DNA of 64,000 nucleotides from M3007 sp038203695 (GCA_038203695.1 JBBRDQ010000001.1:1-64000), one strand, 5' to 3'. Shown: positions 6,986 to 15,456, counted from the stretch's first letter. The notes: a model not told the origin generated them from the sequence alone. Numbers and translations: made by a program.

Positions 6986-9874
6986 ATGAAAAAGTTACGG
7001 AACATAACTGTCCTGTTATTGACCCTGGCACTGGCCTTCGGCTGTGTCACCCAGAAGAAAAAAGGTGCCGAGCCCAATAAATTCAAAAAAGGCTACCACA
7101 ACATTACTTCCAAATACAATTATTGGTTCAATGCCGATGAACTGTTCCGGCTTACCAGTGAAAAACTGGCCGCCCAGAACAAAGATAATTACAACCAGTT
7201 GCTTGATCTCTATCCGGAAACGGTAGCCGATCCGCAGTCTGCCAAAGGCGATCTGGACAATGTAATTACCAAGTCGTCCAAAGGCATCGCCCTGCACCGC
7301 GTCGGCGACTTTACCGATGATTGTTATACGATGATCGGGCAGGCGCAGTACATGAAACGCGACTACGAAACCGCCGAATCGACCTTCCGTTACATCAAGG
7401 ACGAACACGATCCGAAGAAAAAGATGAAGACCAAACTGGTGAAAAAGAAGAAAGACAGCGTCAAGAAGAAAAAACTATCCCCGCGCCAGAAGAAAAAAAT
7501 TGCCAAAAAGAAGAAAAAAGCCGCTGCCAAAAAGAAAAAAGAGGCCCAGAAAAACAAGAAAAAAGGCATAAAAACCGATAAAACCAAAGCACCGGATACC
7601 CCAACGACCGACGTAAAAACCAACAAGGTCGATCCGAAAAAAGACGATAACGAACTGGTCGTAACCGGAAATAATCCTTACAAAAAAGGGATCAAGCGTA
7701 CCGCTGCCTACCCGAATGCCATGATCTGGTATGGCCGCACGCTGATCGCCCGGGAGAAATACGACGAAGCCGAATTCCTGTTCCGCGAACTGGAAGAAGA
7801 CGCATGGTTCCCCGCTCAGTCCCGCGCTGATCTGGCTATGGCCGAAGCAAATATGTGGATCAAGCAGAAGAGATACGATAAAGCGATTGAGCCGTTATCC
7901 AAAGCCATTACGCTGATCGACAAGCGCAAAAAACGCGCCAGACCTTCCTTTATCCTGGCACAACTTTACGAACGCGTCGGACGTGCCGAAGCGGCGTATG
8001 CTGCTTACGAAACGGTGTTGCGCAGCAGTCCGCAGTACGATATGGAATTCAATGCCCGCCTGCGCCAGACCGAAGCCGGCTGGATAAACGGCACCATCGC
8101 CAGTGCTGCCGCCAATAAAACCCTTGAACAAATGCTGCGCGATGATAAAAATAGCGATTACCGCGATCAGATTTATTTTGTGCAGGCGGAGATTGCCCTG
8201 AAAGACAATCAGAAAAAGGAAGCGATCGTCTTCCTCCGCAAATCGCTCGATAACAACAAAGGCAACGTAGCGCAACGCGCCGAATCTTACCTGACGCTCG
8301 CCGACCTGTATTTTGAAGCAGAAGACTTCGTACAGGCGAAAAATTACTACGACAGTACACTGACCGTATTGCCGGCGACCGACGAACGCCGCGAACACGT
8401 GACGCTCTATGCGACCAACCTCACCGACATCGCCCGTTTGATTAAAACGATCACCGCCAACGACAGTATCGTGGCGATCTACAATATGGACGATGCGCAA
8501 CGTAAGGATTTTGCTAAAAAACTCAAAAAGAAACGGGAGGAAATAGCCGAAGCCGATGCCAAAAAGCAGGCTGCTGCTGCACCCGCCACGGGTCCAGGTA
8601 CCAAAGCCCCCGCTCCGGTGGCCGGCGCCAAGAGTAACACGTCCTTTTATTTTTACAATGACAATTTCCTGAAAAAAGGCCGGAAAGATTTTAATAAGAC
8701 TTGGGGGGATCGCAAACTCGAAGATAACTGGCGGCGCAGCAGTCGCCCGTCCACCGGCGTGCCGGGCGATGAGGTGGCGGCGGCGGATAGTACCCAAAAT
8801 GATGGCGTGAGCGACAATGAATTAAAGGACATTTTCCAGAATATCCCTAAGGGCGAGGCGGAATTGTCGGTTTTGCACCTCTCGACGTACGAGGCGATGT
8901 ACCAACTCGGGACCTTGTACCGCGATAAGTTGCAAAATAACCGACGCGCTGCTTCCACCCTGGAAGACATGCAGACCCGCTACTCCGATTCTACCAAGTA
9001 CAACAAGTTTGAAAAAGAAACCTGGTATTATTGTTACCTGGCTTTTTCCGACTTGCAAAATAAAGCGCGCGCCCAGTATTATCTGGACAGACTGGTCGGC
9101 AAATACCCGAACAGTGCGTATGCCCGGGCGATCACCGATCCGAACTTCCGCAATGCCACGGAAGAAAAAGAGCGGGAGATCAATAACTACTACAAGGAAA
9201 CTTTCACCACATTCCAAAGTTCCAAATACCAGGAAGCCTACGACCGCTGTCAGGAAGCACCGAAAAAGTATGGCTCACAGAATCCGTTGATGCCCAAGTT
9301 TTTCTTGCTGAGCGCGTTGTGTGTCGGCAATTTACAGGGCAATGAAGCCTACTGTAAAGCCCTGTCTGAAGTAATTGCCCGCTATCCGGAAAGCGCGGAA
9401 GCCACCCGGGCCAAGGAAATCGCTCGCCTGATGAGTTGCAAAGGCTTCGAAGTGCCGGCCGACGATCCGAAAAAGAAAACCGAAGAGATCGATGATAAAT
9501 TCACCAAGGAAGACGATAAATTGCACTACATCATTGTCGTTTTCAGCGGCGATGTGCGGCTCGACGATGTGAAAGTGGCTATTTCCGATTACAACCGGGA
9601 GTTTCACAAACTGGAGCAATTGCGCCTCAACAACATTTTCCTCGGCACCGATACCAATACGCCGATGGTGGTAATCCGTAAATTCGACAATCGCGAACAA
9701 GCCATGCGCTACTACAACGAGGTAAAAGACCAGAAGGACTTCCTCGGCGAAACCACGAAAAAGACCTATACCAAAGAGATTTACCCGGTTACGCAGGAGA
9801 ACTACCGCCGTATCCTGAAAAATAAAACGCTGGAAGGCTATCGGGACTTTTTTGCAGAAAGTTATTTGAAGTAG
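6986..9874 (+). CDS. porW: Type IX secretion lipoprotein, PorW/SprE-like
   Basis: A 962-residue lipoprotein (lipobox ALAFGC, Cys20) with many tetratricopeptide-type repeats. The start of the mature protein, HNITSKYNYWFNADELFR, is the hallmark of PorW/SprE, a periplasmic-side lipoprotein needed for type IX secretion and, in gliding species, for movement of surface adhesins. TPR-like helices fill about residues 240-480 and 630-820. The C-terminal part (LHYIIVVFSGDVRLDDVK onward) is a conserved closing domain. An unusual lysine-rich block of roughly 80 residues (7411-7650) sits in the first third. The gene is a single unit closed by the hairpin at 9892. Confidence 0.88.
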   Translation: MKKLRNITVLLLTLALAFGCVTQKKKGAEPNKFKKGYHNITSKYNYWFNADELFRLTSEKLAAQNKDNYNQLLDLYPETVADPQSAKGDLDNVITKSSKGIALHRVGDFTDDCYTMIGQAQYMKRDYETAESTFRYIKDEHDPKKKMKTKLVKKKKDSVKKKKLSPRQKKKIAKKKKKAAAKKKKEAQKNKKKGIKTDKTKAPDTPTTDVKTNKVDPKKDDNELVVTGNNPYKKGIKRTAAYPNAMIWYGRTLIAREKYDEAEFLFRELEEDAWFPAQSRADLAMAEANMWIKQKRYDKAIEPLSKAITLIDKRKKRARPSFILAQLYERVGRAEAAYAAYETVLRSSPQYDMEFNARLRQTEAGWINGTIASAAANKTLEQMLRDDKNSDYRDQIYFVQAEIALKDNQKKEAIVFLRKSLDNNKGNVAQRAESYLTLADLYFEAEDFVQAKNYYDSTLTVLPATDERREHVTLYATNLTDIARLIKTITANDSIVAIYNMDDAQRKDFAKKLKKKREEIAEADAKKQAAAAPATGPGTKAPAPVAGAKSNTSFYFYNDNFLKKGRKDFNKTWGDRKLEDNWRRSSRPSTGVPGDEVAAADSTQNDGVSDNELKDIFQNIPKGEAELSVLHLSTYEAMYQLGTLYRDKLQNNRRAASTLEDMQTRYSDSTKYNKFEKETWYYCYLAFSDLQNKARAQYYLDRLVGKYPNSAYARAITDPNFRNATEEKEREINNYYKETFTTFQSSKYQEAYDRCQEAPKKYGSQNPLMPKFFLLSALCVGNLQGNEAYCKALSEVIARYPESAEATRAKEIARLMSCKGFEVPADDPKKKTEEIDDKFTKEDDKLHYIIVVFSGDVRLDDVKVAISDYNREFHKLEQLRLNNIFLGTDTNTPMVVIRKFDNREQAMRYYNEVKDQKDFLGETTKKTYTKEIYPVTQENYRRILKNKTLEGYRDFFAESYLK

Positions 9875-9891
9875 GGAAGGGCGAATGCTAC

Positions 9892-9936
9892 ATGCGAGCG
9901 GCGCAACGGGGAAGGGTCCTGTTGCGCCGCTCGCAT
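9892..9936. terminator. Bidirectional hairpin terminator
   Basis: A perfect 16-base inverted repeat (9892-9907 with 9921-9936, arm ATGCGAGCGGCGCAAC) with a 13-base loop. It lies 18 bases after the porW stop and 10 bases before the convergent gene's stop, as expected for a shared terminator. Confidence 0.85.
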
Positions 9937-9945
9937 TTGTATCCT

Positions 9946-10422
9946 TTAGTGTTCTATTTTGGGAAAATCGGTAAAGTCTTTGATATACGTTGTAAAATTC
10001 TGTCCAGAACATTCAACCGTCCCTTTTACATAAGAAAAATAAAACGTGATATTCCCTTTCGCTTCAGCACCTACTTTATTGTTTTCAAAATGGTCAAGTA
10101 AATAATCCTGCCTAATTATGGCAGGTTTTGACCATTCATCATTGTGTCTAACAAGAAATATATAGTGAACTAAAATGTTAGAGATGTTGCGAAGATTTTT
10201 AACCGAGAGACTAAATTGCCCGCTAAACCTGTCTTTCCTGGCTGTAGAGGTTGATGTTTTAACTTGAACTCTTCGTAATGTACCATTGTCGTCCTGAACA
10301 ACAAAAATATCATCTCCAATATCGACCTCAGGAATAGCAACATTCCAGCCGAGCATTAAAAACTCAGACATTACATGTAGATGTCCAGCCTTACCTATAT
10401 ATTGATTAAATTTTTTCGTCAC
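9946..10422 (-). CDS. Probable PD-(D/E)XK nuclease-like protein
   Basis: A 158-residue AT-rich gene product. The first 60 residues fit the core of PD-(D/E)XK-like nucleases: a helix with GKAGHLHVMSEFLMLGW (Glu20), a strand with DIGDDIFVV (Asp34, Asp38), then RRVQVKTST with Gln53-x-Lys55. The Q-x-K form replaces E-x-K, as in several restriction-like and uncharacterised families. The rest (about 61-158) may carry DNA- or partner-binding elements. It overlaps the upstream gene by 17 bases, so the two are translated together. The fold assignment is an inference from motifs; I cannot name a specific family, and activity is unproven. Confidence 0.55.
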   Translation of the reverse strand: MTKKFNQYIGKAGHLHVMSEFLMLGWNVAIPEVDIGDDIFVVQDDNGTLRRVQVKTSTSTARKDRFSGQFSLSVKNLRNISNILVHYIFLVRHNDEWSKPAIIRQDYLLDHFENNKVGAEAKGNITFYFSYVKGTVECSGQNFTTYIKDFTDFPKIEH

Positions 10423-10711
10423 GGGGCGTTACTTTATGTAAGATATTTCCTGTTTGCGTGTCAATAAATTGAATTTCATCAAATTGATTTAAATCGCTCT
10501 CATTGTCAACACCTAATAAAGCTGGATAAATATGGTTTTCGAGCTTTGCGATATAAATTTCAAAGTCGCTTTTTGTGTCATATCCAACAAAAATATTGTT
10601 TGCTGGGTGGGCATTAGGAAAAAGTTTTTTGATAAAATCGCGAATGGATGGTGTAATACTAAATGAGTATCCGTCCATTTGCTTGTTTACGTTTATTTTG
10701 ATTACATCCAT
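10406..10711 (-). CDS. Small conserved-looking protein, paired with nuclease-like gene
   Basis: A 101-residue protein with no recognised family. It begins MDVIKINVNKQMDGYSFSIT and has alternating strand-like and helical segments, no signal peptide and no membrane helix. It is AT-rich like its partner, and its 3' end overlaps the nuclease-like gene by 17 bases. Such tight coupling of two small, compositionally foreign genes is typical of an accessory module (toxin-antitoxin, restriction or immunity), but nothing in the sequence settles which. The start ATG is the only one that covers the whole frame. Confidence 0.6.
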   Translation of the reverse strand: MDVIKINVNKQMDGYSFSITPSIRDFIKKLFPNAHPANNIFVGYDTKSDFEIYIAKLENHIYPALLGVDNESDLNQFDEIQFIDTQTGNILHKVTPRDEKI

Positions 10712-10751
10712 TGTTAAAAGTATTTTGCGCTAAAAATAGGGGAATCAAACA

Positions 10752-10792
10752 AAATCGCCGGAGCGATTCCAAAGAATACACACCGGCGATTT
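10752..10792 (-). terminator. Hairpin terminator for the 10835-11245 gene
   Basis: Perfect 10-base arms AAATCGCCGG and CCGGCGATTT (10752-10761 and 10783-10792). Read on the minus strand the stem ends in a T-rich run (ATTTTGTTTG). It lies just past the 3' end of the minus-strand gene at 10835 and supports that gene being transcribed. Confidence 0.65.
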
Positions 10793-10834
10793 AGAAGAAT
10801 GTTTTTGCTGGATTGGGGGGAAGGAGAGGAAGCG

Positions 10835-11245
10835 TTAAATATCGTCTTGTTGGACGGTACATCGAATTCGCTGGAGGAGATCCGAAGGTGCCTGGCGGTG
10901 CGAAAGCCTGGTTTTGATATACTGGCGGAAGGGTTGTTCCTCGGGAGAGGGCCGTTCTGGCGCGACAGGAGAAGGCGTATCGGTAAAATAATGATCGGGA
11001 AATATATGGAGGTCTGCGGTGCGATTGAAAAAAGCGTCGAACGCGGAGGGGTTGGTAATTACATCATTTTGCTGGCGTGGATTTTTCATTGTCGTGCACG
11101 TTTGTGTCGCCATTTCGCTGCCGGGTTTGCTGCCGCGTTTACTACTTTTCTTGCCTACGGGCCATCCATATTGTCGTGCCGGGGTGCCAGCCGGGGCAGA
11201 ACAAGGTATCGATTGCCAGGTGTGTATTACAAGTGCGTATTGCAT
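10835..11245 (-). CDS. Hypothetical protein, possibly anti-sigma-related
   Basis: A 136-codon frame downstream of the ECF sigma gene on the same strand. Its C-terminal 30 residues, with PFRQYIKTRLSHRQAPSDLL followed by QRIR, resemble the tail of anti-sigma factors encoded after such sigma genes (paired helices with a P-x-x-L-x-x-R-I-R pattern). No CxxC or HxxxCxxC zinc-binding motif is present and the N-terminal third is low in structure, so the start may be the internal ATG at 11113 or 11089. A terminator-like hairpin separates it from the sigma gene. It may be a degenerate anti-sigma factor or an unrelated small protein. Confidence 0.42.
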   Translation of the reverse strand: MQYALVIHTWQSIPCSAPAGTPARQYGWPVGKKSSKRGSKPGSEMATQTCTTMKNPRQQNDVITNPSAFDAFFNRTADLHIFPDHYFTDTPSPVAPERPSPEEQPFRQYIKTRLSHRQAPSDLLQRIRCTVQQDDI

Positions 11246-11376
11246 AGAATTGTAGGTTTGCGCGGGAACGGCGCTGAAAACAGCCTCCGTTAGACCACCA
11301 TGAAATATAGACGAGTTAAGAATTGGTTGTTAAAAATTGTTGAGTGAACAGTACATAAAAGGAAGAAGGTTATGGT

Positions 11377-11419
11377 AAAAAAAGGGCCTGCCACCAGCCG
11401 AAGCCGGGCAAACCCTTTT
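11377..11419 (-). terminator. Terminator after the ECF sigma gene
   Basis: On the minus strand the sequence AAAAGGG...GCC...GGC...CCC followed by seven T residues forms an interrupted GC-rich stem with a T tract, 8 bases after the sigma factor stop. It is a good rho-independent terminator candidate. Confidence 0.6.
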
Positions 11420-11426
11420 GAAATTT

Positions 11427-12068
11427 CTAGGAAGCACCAACGGAATCAAGTTGGTCTAACTTGATAGTGTCGGTGTCGGAGGCTGCATCAAATCCGTTTT
11501 CCCGGGCATAGGAGCGCAGGTTGTCGGCTAAGATGTTGCGGGCGCGGTGCAGACGCGAGCGTACGGTACCGATCGGAATACCGGCAATAGCGGCGATTTC
11601 TTCATACGTGAAATCTTCCAGATCGAGCAGCACGACGGTTCGGAATGCCGGGCGAAGTGCATTGATGGCGCGCGTAACTTCATCGCCCATCAGTTTGTTG
11701 CCCATTTCTTCGTGCAGACCGAAGTAGCGTGGCGTAGCCGGATCATCCTCGTTGTGATACACCACAATGTCTTCATAATCAACCTTGTACGGCTGGCTTT
11801 TACGGCTGCGGTACTCGTTGATAAAGGCATTGCGGCAGATGCGGAACAACCAGGCTTTGGCGTTGGTGTCGGCGGTGTAACTGCCGATAAAACGCCAGGC
11901 TTTCAAGTAGGTTTCCTGCACCAGGTCGTCGGCTTGCTCCGCGTCGTTGGTCAGACGATACGCAAAACCGTATAACCCATCGAGGAGCGGATAGAATTCG
12001 CGCTCAAAAATGCGGGTTTGTTCGGCGGTGCGAACCATCTCGTTGGCGGTAAGTGTTAATGTAGCCAT
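11427..12068 (-). CDS. ECF RNA polymerase sigma factor
   Basis: A 213-residue sigma-70 family, extracytoplasmic-function type. Region 2 spans about residues 24-95 (LYGFAYRLTNDAEQADDLVQ, then ETYLKAWR and the Trp-containing AWLFRICRNAFINEYR). Region 4 is the helix-turn-helix LEDFTYEEIAAIAGIPIGTV followed by RSRLHRAR. It is of the SigR-like group that usually sits beside an anti-sigma gene; the only candidate here (10835) lacks the zinc motif. It ends in an unusual tail of about 25 residues rich in Asp and Thr. Targets are unknown. The minus-strand sequence GACCTTTG about 30 bases before the start may be its -7 element. Confidence 0.93.
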   Translation of the reverse strand: MATLTLTANEMVRTAEQTRIFEREFYPLLDGLYGFAYRLTNDAEQADDLVQETYLKAWRFIGSYTADTNAKAWLFRICRNAFINEYRSRKSQPYKVDYEDIVVYHNEDDPATPRYFGLHEEMGNKLMGDEVTRAINALRPAFRTVVLLDLEDFTYEEIAAIAGIPIGTVRSRLHRARNILADNLRSYARENGFDAASDTDTIKLDQLDSVGAS

Positions 12069-12175
12069 ACTGTGGTTTGGTTTAGTGTGTCAAGGGACAA
12101 AGGTCGCCGACATTTTAACACAACACAAGGGGGGATACCATTAGTTCCCTCGGAAAAAATATTTTTCCGGTTTTT

Positions 12176-12913
12176 TTATTTCTTTTTTTCGTACTGTTTC
12201 GTCGTTCGATTGTAGCGATACCACAGTTTGCGGGCGACTTGCGTAGCCGGCCTGCCGGAAAGTTTTTGTATCACCTGCTGCGTCAATACAATATCGGGCA
12301 GACTGCCCTTGAGGGGCGAATAGGTCGTTTTTTCAGTCGTGTACTCGGTGTATTGATCCGGGTTTTGTTCCTGTTCTCCGGTACGCGACCAGTCCATATC
12401 GCCCACCAACGCGTAGGAAAATGGGTCGTACAACACCCATTTTTCCGTGATAACGCCCATGCCGTACCACGATTCCTTGATGCTGATAAAGGTTTTGTCG
12501 CCTACTTTCTGAAAATTGTATGTATCGTACGCATATTCTCCCGGTCCGCCTTCATGCAGGTTGTACCGCAACGCCACCAGTTCCCAGTGTGGTCCGGCCT
12601 TTTGCAAACGGGCAAAATTGAAGACATAATTGCTGAAATGGAACAATACCCAGGCTTCCTGCGCTGTACCGACCTTGCGGAAAAAGATAGTGTCCACCGC
12701 AACCGGTACGCCCTCATCGGAATTGCTGGCAATATTCTGCACGGCCATGCACGTATCAGGCATAATCCACGCGTTGGCGTTATGGCGGAAACGAGCGCCT
12801 AACAGGTCGCGTAACACATATTTTTCACTGGCGTTGGTAATGGTCGGACGCTGGGCAAAGGTGAAAACGGTCGGTGTGCTGATCAGCAGGCAGATAATAA
12901 TGATGTTTTTCAT
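12176..12913 (-). CDS. Secreted protein of unknown function
   Basis: A 245-residue protein with a clear signal peptide (MKNIIIICLLISTPTVFTFA, cleavage after residue 20) and no lipobox or later membrane helix. The mature part is rich in aromatic residues and strand-like, with YDPFSYALVGDMDW and a basic C terminus ending QYEKKK. I do not recognise a family. It has no type IX sorting domain, so it is probably periplasmic. It is a single gene, divergent from the next lipoprotein gene. Confidence 0.72.
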   Translation of the reverse strand: MKNIIIICLLISTPTVFTFAQRPTITNASEKYVLRDLLGARFRHNANAWIMPDTCMAVQNIASNSDEGVPVAVDTIFFRKVGTAQEAWVLFHFSNYVFNFARLQKAGPHWELVALRYNLHEGGPGEYAYDTYNFQKVGDKTFISIKESWYGMGVITEKWVLYDPFSYALVGDMDWSRTGEQEQNPDQYTEYTTEKTTYSPLKGSLPDIVLTQQVIQKLSGRPATQVARKLWYRYNRTTKQYEKKK

Positions 12914-13020
12914 TGAGCGATGTAATAGATAGTGTAAAAGGTTCGGTTAGTAAGTGCAGCGGTTTTGCAGTACTATAACGTCATTATCGGTAAAAGTCAT
13001 TATTTGCGGTCCAATGCCTT

Positions 13021-13067
13021 AAATTGTTTCCATAATCGATCGATAGACCAATCGTTGTAAACAATTT
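13021..13067. promoter_or_regulatory. Inverted repeat in divergent promoter region
   Basis: Arms AAATTGTTT (13021-13029) and AAACAATTT (13059-13067) are perfect. They lie between the divergent genes at 12913 and 13128, about 40 bases before the TATCTTTG element. An operator or a hairpin is possible; the evidence is the symmetry and position only. Confidence 0.3.
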
Positions 13068-13105
13068 ACAAAGTTAAAAATAACCCATAACCCATAACTC
13101 CCCCG

Positions 13106-13113
13106 TATCTTTG
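13106..13113 (+). promoter_or_regulatory. -7 promoter element TATCTTTG
   Basis: A match to the Bacteroidota -7 consensus TAnnTTTG, 14 bases before the ATG of the lipoprotein gene at 13128. No clear TTG lies at the expected upstream distance. Confidence 0.55.
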
Positions 13114-13127
13114 AACAAAAAACGACC

Positions 13128-13910
13128 ATGATTGCCCGATTATATCCCGTTTTTCTACTGGTTTTACTTGGCCTGACGGCCTGTGGCGACCGAATTATTG
13201 CTCCGCCCGGCACCGACGATGCGCTGGAACAATACGCCTATTTTCCCCTGCAAACCGGCAAATACATCGTCTATTCCGTCGATAGTATCATCTATGATTT
13301 TGACAATACAAGTGGCGCTACTCGCCGGGACTCGTCTCGTACGTACGTCCGGGAAGTAATCGGCGATACCTTGCGCGATAATGCCGGCTTGTTACTGTAT
13401 ACCATCGAACGTTATGAACGCTTCAGCCCAGGCGATCCCTGGGTATTAAAAAGCCTCAATTCCGCTGCCCGTACCGCCACGCAGGCCATCCGGACCGATA
13501 ACAACCTGCGTTTTTTATCGCTGATCTTTCCCATGGATAAACGCAGCGAATGGGACGGCACGCGGTGGATCGACAAAGATCGCGAGATTAAAATTGCCGA
13601 AGAACGGATGCGCCCTTTTACCAACTGGCAATATGAGGTAGATATTATCGACATGCCCGATGCGGTCGGTACTTTTGCCTTTGACTCGGTATTGGTGGTC
13701 ACCGAGGCCGACGACAACAACCTGATTGAACGGCGTTTTTCGCGGGCCAAGTACGCTAAAAATATTGGCCTGGTGCAGCGCGAGCAACTAATCCTGGATT
13801 CGCAATATTGCAACCAGACTCCGCCGCCCGTCGATTGCAGCACCAAGCCTTGGGAAGAAAAAGCCGAAAAAGGGTATATTCTAAGACAAACAGTCCTGGA
13901 ATTCAACTAA
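13128..13910 (+). CDS. Lipoprotein of unknown function
   Basis: A 260-residue lipoprotein: signal peptide with lipobox LGLTAC (Cys19), then GDRIIAPPGTDDALEQYAYF. The mature protein contains strand-like segments (YFPLQTGKYIVYSVDSIIYD, and LVVTEADDNNLIERRFSRAK later), a pattern found in Bacteroidota outer-membrane lipoproteins of unknown role. There is no sorting domain or enzyme motif. It converges on the HtrA gene with only 5 bases between stop codons, and no terminator hairpin is visible there. Confidence 0.75.
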   Translation: MIARLYPVFLLVLLGLTACGDRIIAPPGTDDALEQYAYFPLQTGKYIVYSVDSIIYDFDNTSGATRRDSSRTYVREVIGDTLRDNAGLLLYTIERYERFSPGDPWVLKSLNSAARTATQAIRTDNNLRFLSLIFPMDKRSEWDGTRWIDKDREIKIAEERMRPFTNWQYEVDIIDMPDAVGTFAFDSVLVVTEADDNNLIERRFSRAKYAKNIGLVQREQLILDSQYCNQTPPPVDCSTKPWEEKAEKGYILRQTVLEFN

Positions 13911-13915
13911 TTTTC

Positions 13916-14953
13916 TTATTTCAATTCCCCCGGTACCACCGTCACGCTTTTCAACCCACCGTCGCGCAATACCCACAGGCTGAGCATCCGTCCGATGGTG
14001 GTTTCGTCCAGTATTTTGTGCAGATTGTCAATCGAATCCAGTGGACGTCCCTCCACCTGCACGATAATGTCGCCGACGCGTAAGCCGGCATTATTGGCCG
14101 GACCATCAGGTTCTACGGTTTGGATTTGCAGGCCGCCCTTGGTCGGCAATTGCAGGGTGTTCGTCCATTTGGCCGGCAGCGGCACAGCCTGTGCGCCGAT
14201 ACCGAGATAACCGCGCCGAACCCGACCTTCGAGAATTAGTTTGCCGACCACGTACTTAGCCAGGTTGGCGGCAACCGCAAAACACAGGCCCTGCCCCGGC
14301 AGGATAACGGCAGTATTGACCCCGATCACATTGCCATGCGAATCTACCAACGGACCGCCGCTATTACCCGGATTGAGTGCAGCGTCGGTCTGGATTACGT
14401 CGTCGATCAGGCGGCCGTTCTGGCTGCGCAAGGTGCGACCCAGGGCGCTGACTACCCCTGCGGTTACAGAATATTGAAAACCGTAGGGATTGCCAATCGC
14501 AACGGCGATTTGACCGACCTGCAAGTTATTACTTTCGCCGAATGAAACCGTGGACAAATTATCGCCGTCAATTTTAATGACGGCAATATCAGTCGCCGGA
14601 TCGTCGCCGATGATGTGTGCCAGAAAAGAACGCCCGTCGGGTAAGGTGGCCTCGATGGTAGTGGCACCGTTGACTACATGACTATTTGTCACTAAGAAAC
14701 CGTCGCTGCTAATCACAAAGCCACTGCCGGTGCCGGATGGGTCAGGTTGCCCCCGGCGATTGGCCGGAGTGGATGGGTTATTGGATGGTTTTTTGATGAC
14801 TTTTAAGTGGGCCACCGCATCGCTCACCCGTCTGGCCACGCTGGTGACCGTTTGAGAATAGGCATCCAGTAAAGGTGCGTCTTGGGCAAAATTACTATTT
14901 TTAATCCCCGCTGTACTGGATGAAGGACCTTCATTTGCCAGAAAATTGACCAT
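13916..14953 (-). CDS. HtrA/DegP-type serine protease with PDZ domain
   Basis: A 345-residue trypsin-fold protease. The catalytic triad is intact: His92 in TNSHVVNG, Asp122 in DPATDIAVIKI and Ser198 in NPGNSGGPLV. One PDZ domain follows (about residues 250-340, with GPANNAGLRVGDIIVQVEG). HtrA proteins degrade or refold damaged proteins, usually in the periplasm, but this one starts MVNFLANEGPSSSTAG with no signal peptide or membrane helix, so it appears cytoplasmic or leaves by another route. The 50 residues before the protease domain are polar. The first ATG of the frame is used; no upstream in-frame signal sequence is visible. Confidence 0.9.
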   Translation of the reverse strand: MVNFLANEGPSSSTAGIKNSNFAQDAPLLDAYSQTVTSVARRVSDAVAHLKVIKKPSNNPSTPANRRGQPDPSGTGSGFVISSDGFLVTNSHVVNGATTIEATLPDGRSFLAHIIGDDPATDIAVIKIDGDNLSTVSFGESNNLQVGQIAVAIGNPYGFQYSVTAGVVSALGRTLRSQNGRLIDDVIQTDAALNPGNSGGPLVDSHGNVIGVNTAVILPGQGLCFAVAANLAKYVVGKLILEGRVRRGYLGIGAQAVPLPAKWTNTLQLPTKGGLQIQTVEPDGPANNAGLRVGDIIVQVEGRPLDSIDNLHKILDETTIGRMLSLWVLRDGGLKSVTVVPGELK

Positions 14954-15096
14954 AAGAATCGTAGTAAGTTAAAAAGATGAGTCGTAATAGGGGAGGGGAG
15001 GGCTTATTCATTTTGCGAGAATTGTGCCATGTTTTTGCCGGCTGACAGAATGGCGTCTTGCGCAATAATAATACGTTCGAAATCCCCGAAATTACG

Positions 15097-15104
15097 TACT
15101 TTTG
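15097..15104 (+). promoter_or_regulatory. -7 promoter element TACTTTTG
   Basis: Matches TAnnTTTG and ends only five bases before the ATG at 15110. If used, transcription would begin at or next to the start codon, giving a leaderless message. Confidence 0.45.
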
Positions 15105-15109
15105 TAAGG

Positions 15110-15445
15110 ATGATACCTGACGAAGATTTACAAATGACCGCCGCGCTGGTGCGCGAACCATTCGAATTGCCAGCTGGCCCGCCGCCGGCCAATGAAGCGG
15201 AATTGCTCGCCTTGCTGGCCGATCGGATTGAGGAAATGCTGGCCACCCGGCCGGAATACCTGATGAGTTTATTGTACCGGTTGGACGTGCTGGAAAAATA
15301 TATCGTCCCGGCGCTCCATCCGACAGCACCCGAGCCGCCACATATTGGTCTGGCCCGGCTGGTGCTTGAACGCCAGCGGCAGCGCGCCGAAACAAAACGC
15401 TCTATTCCAATTCAACCGCTGGAAGATTGGGAGGACTGGATGTGA
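15110..15445 (+). CDS. Small conserved-looking cytoplasmic protein
   Basis: A 111-residue protein beginning MIPDEDLQMTAALV, mostly helical, with the segment LLADRIEEMLATRPEYLMSL followed by LYRLDVLEK. I believe I have seen similar small proteins (helix, LYRLDV or LYRIDV, basic helix) in other Bacteroidota, but no function is known to me. The frame is open from 15029, but the ATG at 15110 follows directly on a promoter-like element and starts the natural-looking sequence. It converges on the type B sorting gene with 11 bases between stops. Confidence 0.65.
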   Translation: MIPDEDLQMTAALVREPFELPAGPPPANEAELLALLADRIEEMLATRPEYLMSLLYRLDVLEKYIVPALHPTAPEPPHIGLARLVLERQRQRAETKRSIPIQPLEDWEDWM

Positions 15446-15456
15446 GAGGCCCCCTT

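Noticed and set aside
7895..8797. A 300-codon minus-strand frame within porW
   Set aside because: Antisense shadow of a real TPR gene; valine- and phenylalanine-rich noise.
10799..11293. A 164-codon plus-strand frame
   Set aside because: It lies opposite the minus-strand gene at 10835, has Arg- and Gly-rich composition typical of antisense frames, and no motif.
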